This document shows, one piece after another, positions 15,974-24,305 of a stretch of 64,000 bases of DNA (positions within the stretch are counted from its first letter, which is position 1; each line of letters starts with the position of its first letter). Below the pieces are notes generated by a model. The model worked only from the letters and a program-made list of their open reading frames with translations, was not told the DNA's origin and did not search any database. This DNA comes from UBA3006 sp036746695 (GTDB lineage: Bacteria; Actinomycetota; Acidimicrobiia; Acidimicrobiales; Ilumatobacteraceae). The position numbers were made by a program, and so were the translations under genes. The stretch is from the NCBI GenBank assembly GCA_036746695.1, contig DAIODP010000001.1, forward strand, positions 1,054,001-1,118,000, written 5' to 3'.

Positions 15974-17536
15974 CTAACCCTCTACGAAGGTGACCCCTGC
16001 CAACACTCCTTGATATTGGTTGTTGGCGCTGCATTGTGGGCTGGGGCCCACTTCGCGCAATGCAATCAATATGAATTGGGAGGGTTCTGTAATTAGAAAA
16101 CTGGAACCTTTGCGAACGGTGTTGTAGCCACCCACCAACCTTTGCCCCCACGCCTCAAACGCTGTTGGGGCAGTGTCGTTTGCGCCAAAAACATCGATGG
16201 CCCATGGGGCGTTTTTCATTCCCACGCGAAGCGTTCCTGTTGCGGGGCGCGAAAGCTGCAACAACAAACCAACATATTCTTTGCTACCAAAAAACTGATT
16301 CGCGTAACAGGTGGTCGACCAAGTGGTTTCCGGGTTGCCGTCGAGCAAGTTTGGAATAAGCGATTCGTTTTCTTCGCCGTCGTCGCCATTTGGGTCGTAA
16401 CTTGTTAACGAAACGATAGAAAGTGGCGCTGCCTCTACCGGTGCTGGCGCTTCAATCTCCACCGGAACTGTTTGTGTTGTGTTGTCGGACAACCGCCACA
16501 CAACTGCGGCCGCAACAACACCAAGCACCGCCAACAAGACGAAGAGCCTGCGTGTTTCAACACGGGCCCGACGACGACTGCGGTTTTGTGATGGCGCACG
16601 TTGGGTTCGTTGCACAATGTGCGGGTCGCCAAGCGAACTCGGTTTTTTGGTTCGTGCTGTTTCAACCGGCGCAACTTCCAGCACCTCGGTGATGTCGTGC
16701 TCAATGATCGAATCTTCGAGTGCGCCAGCAGTTTCTTTCCCGGTGGCATATCGGTGGTCGGGGTTGCGGGCAAGCAGTGTGTGGATCACTTTCACCAATT
16801 GCGGTGCAAGCGATGGGCGCAGCCTTCCAAGATCGGTAGGTTCACGTTGCAGTCGCGCAAGAGCGGTGTCGGCATCAGATTCACCAACAAACGGGACACG
16901 CCCCGCAAGGCACTCGTACAACACCAACCCGAGCCCATATAAATCGGCTCGTCCATCCAATGGTTTTCCGCGAACTTGTTCGGGAGACAAATACTTTGCA
17001 GTGCCCATCATGATGTTGTCGTTGGTGAGGTCTGCATCGGTGGAGTCCAACGCTTTGGCAATTCCGAAATCTGCCAGCAACACCTTTCCATCTGGCGTGA
17101 TCAAGATGTTGCCGGGTTTAACGTCGCGGTGAATCAAACCCTCGCGGTGCGCCTCATCGAGGGCAGACGCAACGGAAGTTCCGATGTGCACGGTGAGGTT
17201 TGGTCCGAGGCGTTTTTGTTTGTCCAGCAAATTGCGCAAACTTTTGCCTTGCACGTACTGCATAATGACCGCTTGTCTGCCGTTGAATTCGATGCAGTCG
17301 TACACGGCCACAATGTTTGGGTGCGAAAGCTTTGCGCACGCAATTGCTTCTCTGCGAAAACGCTCAGCCACCTGTGCGTCGTTGGCTAAGTGAGGCTTCA
17401 AGAGTTTTACAGCAACTTTTCGGTCAAGAAAAGTGTCGACTGCCATCCACACTTCGGCCATTCCGCCACGGTCGATGTAATGATCAAGTCGGTAACGACC
17501 GCCTATGAGGCCAAGGGAAGATTCATCTATAGACAT
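15974..17536 (-). CDS. Transmembrane Ser/Thr protein kinase with discoidin-like extracellular domain
   Basis: 520-aa membrane kinase. The cytoplasmic kinase domain (about residues 10-275) is complete: glycine loop IDRGGMAEVW, lysine in VAVKLLK, HRDVKPGNIL, DFGIAKAL and the SPE motif after MMGTAKYL. A basic linker leads to one membrane helix (LFVLLAVLGVVAAAVVW, about 325-345). The extracellular part (about 360-520) has the DGNPETTWSTTCY pattern of galactose-binding/discoidin-like folds, as in the C-terminal part of mycobacterial MviN (Rv3910). Here the kinase is not fused to a flippase. ATG at 17536 was chosen over an upstream GTG at 17545; neither has a strong ribosome-binding site. Confidence 0.88.
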   Translation of the reverse strand: MSIDESSLGLIGGRYRLDHYIDRGGMAEVWMAVDTFLDRKVAVKLLKPHLANDAQVAERFRREAIACAKLSHPNIVAVYDCIEFNGRQAVIMQYVQGKSLRNLLDKQKRLGPNLTVHIGTSVASALDEAHREGLIHRDVKPGNILITPDGKVLLADFGIAKALDSTDADLTNDNIMMGTAKYLSPEQVRGKPLDGRADLYGLGLVLYECLAGRVPFVGESDADTALARLQREPTDLGRLRPSLAPQLVKVIHTLLARNPDHRYATGKETAGALEDSIIEHDITEVLEVAPVETARTKKPSSLGDPHIVQRTQRAPSQNRSRRRARVETRRLFVLLAVLGVVAAAVVWRLSDNTTQTVPVEIEAPAPVEAAPLSIVSLTSYDPNGDDGEENESLIPNLLDGNPETTWSTTCYANQFFGSKEYVGLLLQLSRPATGTLRVGMKNAPWAIDVFGANDTAPTAFEAWGQRLVGGYNTVRKGSSFLITEPSQFILIALREVGPSPQCSANNQYQGVLAGVTFVEG

Positions 17537-17587
17537 CGCTGTCACGCGACGCTAGTGCTGAAACCCCTTGTGTTTGAGGGATATCCG

Positions 17588-18421
17588 CTACTTGGAGTGA
17601 AACGTCACTCCGATAGTTCCCTTGCCGGTGTGTGCACCGATGATTGCACCAACGTCACCCACGACGATGTCGCCCTGGTGCACTGCACGTAGTGATGCAA
17701 CTAAATCATCCACGTCGTCACACTGAGCGTGAAGAACCGCAAGGTTTTCGATTGGTCCAGCATTTTTCACTTGATCCACAAGAAATGCCAGGGCTTTACT
17801 GCGGGTTCGCTGCTTTCCACCTTCTGCGATTTTTCCCTCTTCAACGGTGATGATTGGCTTAATGGAAAGAGCCGAGGCAAGCATTGCCTTGGCGCCACCA
17901 ATGCGGCCACCCTTTTTCAGGTTTTCAAGGGTGTCGAGAGCGCCCCACAACTTGGATTTGGCAGCGAGACGGATACCCAACTCGGCCACTTCGTCGAGCG
18001 ATGCGCCGCTTGCGGCAAGCTTCGCGCATGCAACGGCGGTGATGCCTTGGCCCATTGACGCCGATCGGCTGTCCACAATGCGAACTGGGATGTCACCCGC
18101 AACTGCCTTGGCTGCGAGGTCCGCGCTTTGCATGGTTGCGGAGAGGTCTGAGGACAACGCGACAACAACGATTCCGGTGGCGCCTTCGCTGGCAAGTTTA
18201 CGAAACTCGGCTTCAAATTGTCCTGGAGAAGGGGCTGCGGTTTCGGGCAAGGTGGGCGAACTGCTGCACATATTCCAAAATTCGGCGACGGTGAGATCCT
18301 GTCGGTCGATGTATTCCTTGTCGCCGAAGCGAACAGATAGTGGCACCACTCCAATGCGGTGCTCGTTTACCAATTGCTGAGGAAGGTCGCTTGCGCTGTC
18401 GGTGATAATACGTACGGTCAT
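17588..18421 (-). CDS. DegV family fatty-acid-binding protein
   Basis: 277-aa DegV/EDD-fold protein. Members bind a fatty acid and in Firmicutes serve as FakB partners of a fatty acid kinase. The N-terminus MTVRIITDSASDLP and the LPETAAPSPGQF and SSDLSATMQSA stretches are the family's ligand-contact motifs, and LENLKKGGRIGGAKAML marks the C-terminal half. The ATG at 18421 directly begins this core; upstream codons have no similarity. It starts just 4 bp after the DUF6049-like gene ends. No fakA-type kinase gene is visible nearby, so its partner is unknown. Confidence 0.9.
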   Translation of the reverse strand: MTVRIITDSASDLPQQLVNEHRIGVVPLSVRFGDKEYIDRQDLTVAEFWNMCSSSPTLPETAAPSPGQFEAEFRKLASEGATGIVVVALSSDLSATMQSADLAAKAVAGDIPVRIVDSRSASMGQGITAVACAKLAASGASLDEVAELGIRLAAKSKLWGALDTLENLKKGGRIGGAKAMLASALSIKPIITVEEGKIAEGGKQRTRSKALAFLVDQVKNAGPIENLAVLHAQCDDVDDLVASLRAVHQGDIVVGDVGAIIGAHTGKGTIGVTFHSK

Positions 18422-18425
18422 GTTT

Positions 18426-20411
18426 TTATTGTAGTGCAGGATGCTTTCGTACTGCCTGCGCGCGTTTGCGGGCACGCCAGTGTGCAATCCACCAGGACAT
18501 CAAAATCAATATGGCCGCTCCCGTTGCCACCTGGCCAAGCCCCGCAAGTGCACTAACTCGAGCGGTCAAGCGAGTTGGCTGTCCAACCTGTGTGAGCCCA
18601 TCCGGCGTAGTCAAAATCACATTGAGTGGGAAACTGCCGTTGGCGCGAGCCTGCACGGGAACAACAACATCGAGTGCCGAGTTGGGCGCAATGGTGACAA
18701 TCTGTGGCCCCTGTGGAAACTGCAATTTGGCACTTGCCAACTCGACCTTGACGCTGAGTGAAACCGCCGATTCGTTTCGCACTTGCAAACGTAAGTCGCT
18801 TAATTTGCTGCCGAGTGTGAATGTCAACGAATCGGGAACACTCACCATGAGGCGGAGCGCCCGTAGTTGACCACGAAGACCTTTTACATAACGCGCAAAT
18901 CCATCGGCGTCGAGCGTGTCGGCACGTGTTGCAAGCAACGATGATTTCCACAAGACATGTTGTGGCGCGTCGGGAGGCAGCATGGTGGAAGTTGATTGCA
19001 CTTCTCCGCGAAGTTTCACAATCAGATCTTTCGATGCTGCAAGATCAACACGAGTTGTACGCGGCAGAACAACAGCGGTTGTATTTTCGTCGACAAGTGA
19101 TGCAGTAGAAAGCCCAACTATGTCCAACTGTGGCGCACGGTCGAGCGCTAGTAACAACGGGACCATGATGGTTCGGTCTGGCAGTGCCCCCGATGTGCTG
19201 GAGAGCAACAGCTGTCGCTCGTTTGGTTTGCCGCCGGCCAACAAAATTTCTTGTTGTTGTGCAACTATTTCGGCAGCCAGGGCAAACGACTGTTGCACGG
19301 GATTGCGGTAGAGCCCGGACAAGGTTTTTGCGAAGCCTGGGTCGGATACACGAATCGCCAAAGAATTTTCGTCCGCCGATTTGTATGGCTTCAAATAGCT
19401 GTCGAGTGTGCCTATTGACGCTGCAGCCTGCGGCGTAAAGACCACCGATTGGGCACCAAACTCGCGCAGAAGTTTCATTCCGTCGTCGTCCACGAGAGTA
19501 CGACTGAACCACACAGTGTCAGAGACATCACCTTCGCCGTTGTTCATGTCAAGCACCGCTCGACCACGCTCAAGCTGTTCGGCAAATTCGACCTTCAGTA
19601 AAGATCTGCTGGCGCTGGAAGGATCGAAAGAAACAAACGTATTGGTAAGCAGTTCATGTGCGGCAAGGAGGGGTGTTAGTTGTGTGAGAAGTGCAATGTC
19701 GGCGGGGTCGGATGATCGGCCCAAACCTTCAAGCAACTCGGGCGCCATGTGGAGCGACAAGGGCGCGGCGCCCACCGACAGCACCGCAATCAAATTTGCC
19801 AACTGTGTGCGAACCCCATCGCCAATTTGGATCGACCCATCCGGTTGTAATGCGAGTGGAGTGTTGACATCTGCAATTACTGAAACCGGCAATTGTTCAA
19901 TGGTGCTGCGTGGGTCGACGTAATTGACGAATGTGTTTAATCTGGCCACGACAACATCTTTTTGAATGACCGAGAGCACAACCGGATAAATGCCGTCTTG
20001 CTCCAAGTTGAGTGCATTAATCCTTCCTGTGCTTGCGAACAGTGACACAAAGTCGCCGGCTGCGGTGAGTTCAAGATCTCTGATCCGGCTGTCCACCTGG
20101 TCTACTGGGCGTGCGGCCGGTCCGGTTGTTGATGTTGCGAACAAGCGAACCTCGTTGCGAGTAACAAGTGGAGGAAATACAGCAACACGAACCACCGCCG
20201 TACTGTCGGTCAAGACGGATTCGCGAACGGCGCCGTCGGGCAATGCAAAAACAAAACGAAATTGTCGTCCGGGAGCAACGTTGAAGTTCTGTCCGACAAG
20301 GGTCATGTCAAATGGCTGTGGGGCTGCTCCATGAGCGACGGTCGGCGCAAGCGAAACACCGACAAAGCACAGCACTGCTAGGCGCTTCCACCTGCGGCCA
20401 CTCCTATTCAT
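18426..20411 (-). CDS. Large secreted/membrane-anchored protein, DUF6049-like (Rv3909 type)
   Basis: 661-aa exported protein. The start at 20411 gives a clean signal peptide: a basic Arg/Lys n-region, a hydrophobic stretch (LAVLCFVGVSLAPTVAHG) and AxA-like cleavage. The body is mostly extracellular and beta-rich. One C-terminal helix (AAILILMSWWIAHW) and a basic tail anchor it with the bulk outside. It occupies the position of mycobacterial Rv3909, between pcnA and the kinase/MviN locus, and has the same architecture, so I infer a role linked to cell-wall synthesis; no enzyme motif is visible. It is divergent from pcnA across 79 bp. Confidence 0.78.
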   Translation of the reverse strand: MNRSGRRWKRLAVLCFVGVSLAPTVAHGAAPQPFDMTLVGQNFNVAPGRQFRFVFALPDGAVRESVLTDSTAVVRVAVFPPLVTRNEVRLFATSTTGPAARPVDQVDSRIRDLELTAAGDFVSLFASTGRINALNLEQDGIYPVVLSVIQKDVVVARLNTFVNYVDPRSTIEQLPVSVIADVNTPLALQPDGSIQIGDGVRTQLANLIAVLSVGAAPLSLHMAPELLEGLGRSSDPADIALLTQLTPLLAAHELLTNTFVSFDPSSASRSLLKVEFAEQLERGRAVLDMNNGEGDVSDTVWFSRTLVDDDGMKLLREFGAQSVVFTPQAAASIGTLDSYLKPYKSADENSLAIRVSDPGFAKTLSGLYRNPVQQSFALAAEIVAQQQEILLAGGKPNERQLLLSSTSGALPDRTIMVPLLLALDRAPQLDIVGLSTASLVDENTTAVVLPRTTRVDLAASKDLIVKLRGEVQSTSTMLPPDAPQHVLWKSSLLATRADTLDADGFARYVKGLRGQLRALRLMVSVPDSLTFTLGSKLSDLRLQVRNESAVSLSVKVELASAKLQFPQGPQIVTIAPNSALDVVVPVQARANGSFPLNVILTTPDGLTQVGQPTRLTARVSALAGLGQVATGAAILILMSWWIAHWRARKRAQAVRKHPALQ

Positions 20412-20490
20412 TGGCGTGCTCCATTGGTTCCATTCTCTCAGTATTTGGTGTAGCGCGCTTTGCACATCGACAGCACGGCCTAACCTCAAT
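20412..20490. promoter_or_regulatory. Divergent promoter region between DUF6049-like gene and pcnA
   Basis: This 79-bp spacer must hold promoters for both strands. For pcnA, TTGCAC at 20460-20465 and TAACCT at 20481-20486 form a plausible -35/-10 pair with a 15-bp spacer. TAACCT ends 4 nt before the pcnA ATG, which suggests a leaderless or nearly leaderless transcript. No ribosome-binding site is seen for pcnA. Confidence 0.4.
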
Positions 20491-21900
20491 ATGGTGATCC
20501 CAGAACGCTTTGCACCAGTCTTGGCAGAACTTGCCCCTCTTGCCAAACGGTTCAGGGAGGCCAACGCTCGGTTGTATTTGGTTGGTGGCACCGTGCGCGA
20601 CTTGTTGCTTGATCGGGCAACGGGGGAGCTGGACTTTGATCTCACCACCGACGCGCTTCCCGAGCAGACAAAGAAAACTGTTTCTGGTTGGGCCGACGCG
20701 GTGTGGACCGCAGGCGAGCGGTTCGGCACTATCTCGTTGCAAAAAGATGGACGAACCTACGAGATAACCACTCACCGCGCCGAGGCGTATTCGCCAGACT
20801 CACGTAAACCCGACGTGCAGTTTTCGATCGACATTGGCACCGATTTGTCGCGACGCGATTTCACGGTAAATGCGATGGCACTCGAACTCACCGCAGACGC
20901 ACCTGAATTGGTGGATCCGTTTGGAGGCGTGGCCGACTTGTTGTCGAAAACATTGCGCACGCCGCTGTCACCAAGCGAGAGTTTCTCCGACGACCCGCTG
21001 CGCATGATGCGCGCTGCACGTTTCATGTCGGCGCTGCAACTGCAACCCGTGCCCGAACTTGTGGACGCTGTTCGCGCTATGCACGAGCGACTCACCATTA
21101 TTTCTGCCGAGCGCGTGCGCAACGAGCTGGATCGATTGATGGTGACCGACCACCCAAGTCTTGGTTTGTGGTTCTTGGTCGATACCGGCCTTGCCGAACA
21201 CTTCTTCCCCGAATTGCCGGCGATGAAACTGGAACAAGATCCAATTCATCGACACAAAGACGTACTGACGCACACGTTCGCCGTTGTTGAAAATGTGCGT
21301 CGGGATGCTGCGCCGCAATTTGATTTTCGTATCACACGACTCGCGGCATTGTTTCACGACATCGGTAAACCAAAAACGCGTGCTTTTGCCGATGGCAAGG
21401 GCGTGACCTTTCACCATCATGAGGTGGTTGGGGCACGCATGGCAAAAAAGCGTCTACTTGCCATGCGTTATTCAACCCAAGATGTTGAGGCAATCACCGA
21501 ACTTGTTGCGTTGCACTTACGTTTTCATACATATCAAATGGGGTGGAGCGACTCGGCAGTTCGACGTTATGTGCGCGATGCCGGCCCGCTCTTGACAGAA
21601 CTGAACGTGCTTACTCGCTGCGATTGCACCACTCGCAACGAAAAGAAAGCGTTGATGTTGTCAAAAAGAATGGATGAGTTGGAAGAGCGGATTGCCGAAC
21701 TTGCAAAAAGCGAAGAGATCGCAGCGCTGCGACCAGAGATGGACGGAGCACAGGTGATGGAGCACCTTTCGTTGTCGCCCGGCAGGCAGGTGGGTGCCGC
21801 ACTTAATTTTTTGATGGACATCCGACTCGACGAGGGCGAGCTTGGTGCAGAGGAAATTCGGAACCGACTGGATGTTTGGTGGGCTGCTCAGCAGAAATAG
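20491..21900 (+). CDS. pcnA: CCA tRNA nucleotidyltransferase with HD domain
   Basis: 469-aa enzyme of the class II polymerase beta superfamily, which adds or repairs the CCA tail of tRNA. The head domain has LYLVGGTVRDLLL and the catalytic DFDLTTDA acidic pair, followed by RRDFTVNAMAL. The body contains EDPLRMMRAARF-like DDPLRMMRAARFMSAL. The C-terminal half has an HD phosphohydrolase motif, LFHDIGKPKTR, with further histidines (HHHEVVG). The tRNA genes in this window do not encode CCA, so the enzyme is needed. ATG at 20491 starts the conserved region; it has no ribosome-binding site but sits just after a -10-like TAACCT. Confidence 0.93.
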   Translation: MVIPERFAPVLAELAPLAKRFREANARLYLVGGTVRDLLLDRATGELDFDLTTDALPEQTKKTVSGWADAVWTAGERFGTISLQKDGRTYEITTHRAEAYSPDSRKPDVQFSIDIGTDLSRRDFTVNAMALELTADAPELVDPFGGVADLLSKTLRTPLSPSESFSDDPLRMMRAARFMSALQLQPVPELVDAVRAMHERLTIISAERVRNELDRLMVTDHPSLGLWFLVDTGLAEHFFPELPAMKLEQDPIHRHKDVLTHTFAVVENVRRDAAPQFDFRITRLAALFHDIGKPKTRAFADGKGVTFHHHEVVGARMAKKRLLAMRYSTQDVEAITELVALHLRFHTYQMGWSDSAVRRYVRDAGPLLTELNVLTRCDCTTRNEKKALMLSKRMDELEERIAELAKSEEIAALRPEMDGAQVMEHLSLSPGRQVGAALNFLMDIRLDEGELGAEEIRNRLDVWWAAQQK

Positions 21901-21926
21901 CCGAGCAGTGACTATCGTGCGCGGGT

Positions 21927-22385
21927 ATGAATCGGTATCGACGACCGAAGGGTTGGCTGAGCGCGCTCAGCATCACGAACGACAGCGGTGAAGTTGTTGG
22001 CGGCATCGTCGACCACCGGCTTTCGCGTCGTGCACTCATTAATGAATATCGACGAGGCCGGCTTCGTCGTGATCAAGTGTGCGATGCACACCCAGAATTA
22101 TTAAGAGCAGCACGAAACTTTGGTGACGCAACAACCGTCCAGTGCCCCATCTGTCAGGTATCTAACGTGGTGTTGGTGACGTATGTGTTTGGGCCACGAT
22201 TACCAAAGCACGGGCGGTGCATCACCCGACCCGACGAACTAGACCAATATCGACGACCGCAACACACTGCCTATGTAGTGGAGGCGTGCCATCAATGCGG
22301 CTGGCACCATTTATTGCGCTCGTTGCCCATGACCGATACGACGCCCATACAGGCAACGGGAACAAGCAACGAGGGATCTCTGTAA
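21927..22385 (+). CDS. DUF5318-like zinc-ribbon protein
   Basis: 152-aa protein resembling the actinobacterial DUF5318 family found beside the rpsF operon. The N-terminal half includes VVDHRLSRRALINEYRRGRL-type sequence and DVCDAHPELLRAARN-like sequence. Two cysteine pairs, CPIC near residue 73 and CHQCGW near 121, would form a zinc ribbon. No catalytic motif is recognised and the function is unknown. Its ATG follows TATCGT by 8 nt without a Shine-Dalgarno, so the mRNA may be leaderless. It lies 26 bp after pcnA. Confidence 0.8.
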   Translation: MNRYRRPKGWLSALSITNDSGEVVGGIVDHRLSRRALINEYRRGRLRRDQVCDAHPELLRAARNFGDATTVQCPICQVSNVVLVTYVFGPRLPKHGRCITRPDELDQYRRPQHTAYVVEACHQCGWHHLLRSLPMTDTTPIQATGTSNEGSL

Positions 22386-22441
22386 CAGGGGTGTGGCACG
22401 CTCTCGTCGTGCCGATACGATCCAGAGTCCTTATCCACCCT

Positions 22442-22482
22442 GCCCCCTCGGGGGCTCCGGCTTCGGTCGGATCCGAAGGGAG
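22442..22482 (+). promoter_or_regulatory. Structured rpsF leader, possible S6:S18 autoregulatory element
   Basis: Two adjacent hairpins precede rpsF: GCCCC-CTCG-GGGGC at 22442-22455, and CTTCGG-TCGGAT-CCGAAG at 22461-22478, extended by CTCC pairing with GGAG at 22479-22482. The second stem would bury the GGGAG ribosome-binding site, 11 nt before the rpsF start. Leaders binding the S6:S18 complex are known upstream of rpsF in many bacteria. A match to that consensus is my inference. Confidence 0.5.
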
Positions 22483-22493
22483 TTAACGCAGTT

Positions 22494-22823
22494 ATGCGTA
22501 ATTACGAATTAATGGTCATTGTGAGCGGCAACCTCGAAGAGTCGGCCGCACACAACTGGATTAACACCATCACCAAAGCCGTTCAAGGCGTTGGCGGTGT
22601 TGTGCACGGAGCACCTAATTGGTGGGGCAAGCGTCGTCTTGCATACCCAATTAACAAACAAAACGACGGTTTCTATGCTGTGTTCAACATCATGGCTGCC
22701 GGCGGTGCACTCGACGAAGTCGAGCGCACATTGAAACTTGCGGACGATGTCCTCCGCCACAAACTTCTCCGTTTGCCAGATCAAGAAGCACAAAGCCGCG
22801 GCATGTCCGTTGCTGCTGTCTGA
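22494..22823 (+). CDS. rpsF: 30S ribosomal protein bS6
   Basis: 109-aa small-subunit protein. The sequence begins MRNYELMVIVSGNLEE and keeps the bS6 pattern GGVVHGAPNWWGKRRLAYPINKQNDGFY, with a C-terminal DDVLRHKLLR strand. The ATG at 22494 follows a GGGAG site. It begins the rpsF-ssb-rpsR-rplI-dnaB run, a conserved operon. Its length is slightly over that of E. coli bS6 without the glutamate tail. Regulation probably acts through the structured leader just upstream. Confidence 0.96.
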   Translation: MRNYELMVIVSGNLEESAAHNWINTITKAVQGVGGVVHGAPNWWGKRRLAYPINKQNDGFYAVFNIMAAGGALDEVERTLKLADDVLRHKLLRLPDQEAQSRGMSVAAV

Positions 22824-22873
22824 TTGTTCAGCAATCCCACCATTTCATATACGTCACATAAGGAGATCTTGCT

Positions 22874-23311
22874 ATGGCAGATAACACCATCACACTCGTG
22901 GGAAACCTCACGCGTGATCCCGAACTTCGGTTTACTACCACTGGTCGCGGCGTCGCATCATTCGGCATCGCCGTTGGTCGTCGCTATCAAGTAAATGGCG
23001 AGTGGCAGGAACAGACTTCCTACTTCAACGTCACCGCATGGGGTCAGCTCGGCGAAAATGCTGCCGCTTCACTCACCAAGGGTTCACGCGTTGTCGTCAC
23101 CGGACGTCTCGAGCAGCGCGAATACACCACCCGTGAAGGTGACAAGCGCACCGCCATCGACGTTATTGCCGATGAACTTGGGCCAAGCCTTCGTTGGGCA
23201 ACCGCACAAGTAGAGCGCACACCAAAGAGCGACGGCCAAGGCGGAGCACCACGTGGCTCTAACCCAGGCACCGAGCCAAGCCCATTCGACAGCGGCGAAG
23301 AACCGTTCTGA
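22874..23311 (+). CDS. ssb: Single-stranded DNA-binding protein
   Basis: 145-aa SSB with one OB fold: MADNTITLVGNLTRDPELRFTT-type start, then SYFNVTAWGQLGENAAASL and the VVVTGRLEQREY strand. After about residue 110 a flexible Gly/Pro-rich tail leads to the acidic tip SGEEPF, the partner-docking end that normally reads DDxPF. An AAGGAG site precedes the ATG. It lies between rpsF and rpsR, as in most bacteria. Tail length is short, typical of a streamlined SSB. Confidence 0.96.
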   Translation: MADNTITLVGNLTRDPELRFTTTGRGVASFGIAVGRRYQVNGEWQEQTSYFNVTAWGQLGENAAASLTKGSRVVVTGRLEQREYTTREGDKRTAIDVIADELGPSLRWATAQVERTPKSDGQGGAPRGSNPGTEPSPFDSGEEPF

Positions 23312-23349
23312 AATCTCTCTACCCACTCATCTCATAAAGGAACAATCAC

Positions 23350-23808
23350 ATGACCAGCAAAAAAAATAAAGAGCGCGCAGCGAAAGCTGCAATGCGCAAG
23401 TACAAAAAGCGTCCGAACGTATTGCATGCCGAGAAAGTCGGTTTTATCGACTACAAGGACATCAATCTGTTACAGCGCTTCATGTCCGATCGATCAAAGT
23501 TGCGTGCACGTCGCATGAATGGCAACACCGTTCAGCAACAGCGTGACATTGCATTGGCCGTTAAGAACGCGCGTGAAATGGCACTCTTGCCATACACGAA
23601 GCGCGTTGCATCGGCTCGTGCGCCACGCCGCGGTGAAGAGGACGGCGATTACAACGACCGCCCACGTCGTGGTCCTCGCGAGTCCCGCGAGAACCCAGAA
23701 GCCGCATTGATTGACAAGTACGCAGACATTGCCGGCCTCGATCCGGTTCTAGACGCAGACACCGACCAAGCAGTCGATGCAACCATCGCAGCAACAGAGG
23801 AGGCATAA
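23350..23808 (+). CDS. rpsR: 30S ribosomal protein bS18 with long C-terminal extension
   Basis: The first ~85 residues are a normal bS18: basic N-terminus, KVGFIDYKDINLLQRFMSDRSK, and the RNA-binding ARRMNGNTVQQQRDIALAVKNARE with LLPYTKR. A further ~65 residues follow, first Arg-rich (RAPRRGEEDGDYNDRPRRGPR) and then acidic, ending in DATIAATEEA. Most bS18 proteins have about 75-90 aa and stop near the TKR motif. The reading frame is intact and rplI starts 3 bp after the stop, so this is not an obvious read-through artefact. The ribosome binding site AAAGGA precedes the ATG. Confidence 0.93.
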   Translation: MTSKKNKERAAKAAMRKYKKRPNVLHAEKVGFIDYKDINLLQRFMSDRSKLRARRMNGNTVQQQRDIALAVKNAREMALLPYTKRVASARAPRRGEEDGDYNDRPRRGPRESRENPEAALIDKYADIAGLDPVLDADTDQAVDATIAATEEA

Positions 23809-23811
23809 ATC

Positions 23812-24258
23812 ATGAAGGTTCTTCTTCGTTCAGACGTCAACGGCGTAGGTCGCCGCGGCGACATTGTCAGTGTTTCGTCGGGTCACGCGCGCAACTTTTT
23901 GTTGCCAAATGACTTGGCAATCATTGCCACAGACGGTGCAGTTACACAGGCCACGTTGATGCGTCGCGCACGCGACTTGCGCGAAGCCGCCGACCGCGAG
24001 TCGGCCGTTGCAATTAGTAACGAACTGGCCAAGCACACCATCGTGATCAAGGCCAAAGCAGGCAACGAAGGTCGTCTGTTCGGTTCGGTTTCTGCAAACG
24101 ACATCGTTGCAGCAGTACTGAATCAGACCGGCATGAATGTCGACCGCAAGGCCGTCACTATTGCCACAGCCATCCGTTCGCTCGGTGATCATCAGGTTTC
24201 TGTCGAAATGATTGGTGGCGTCACAGGCGTCATCAAATTGTCGGTGGTTGCCAAGTAG
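23812..24258 (+). CDS. rplI: 50S ribosomal protein bL9
   Basis: 148-aa two-domain ribosomal protein. The N-terminal domain has the family signature GRRGDIVSVSSGHARNFLLP after MKVLLRSDVNGV. A long connecting helix (RRARDLREAADRESAVAISNEL) leads to the C-terminal domain with GNEGRLFGSVSANDIVAAV. The ATG lies 3 bp after the rpsR stop and GGAGG just upstream serves as ribosome-binding site. Typical length for the family; dnaB follows after a 47-bp gap. Confidence 0.97.
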   Translation: MKVLLRSDVNGVGRRGDIVSVSSGHARNFLLPNDLAIIATDGAVTQATLMRRARDLREAADRESAVAISNELAKHTIVIKAKAGNEGRLFGSVSANDIVAAVLNQTGMNVDRKAVTIATAIRSLGDHQVSVEMIGGVTGVIKLSVVAK

Positions 24259-24305
24259 TAGGTAGTTCATAGCGTTCAACAGGCCACAACGGGCAAGGTA
24301 GTTGC

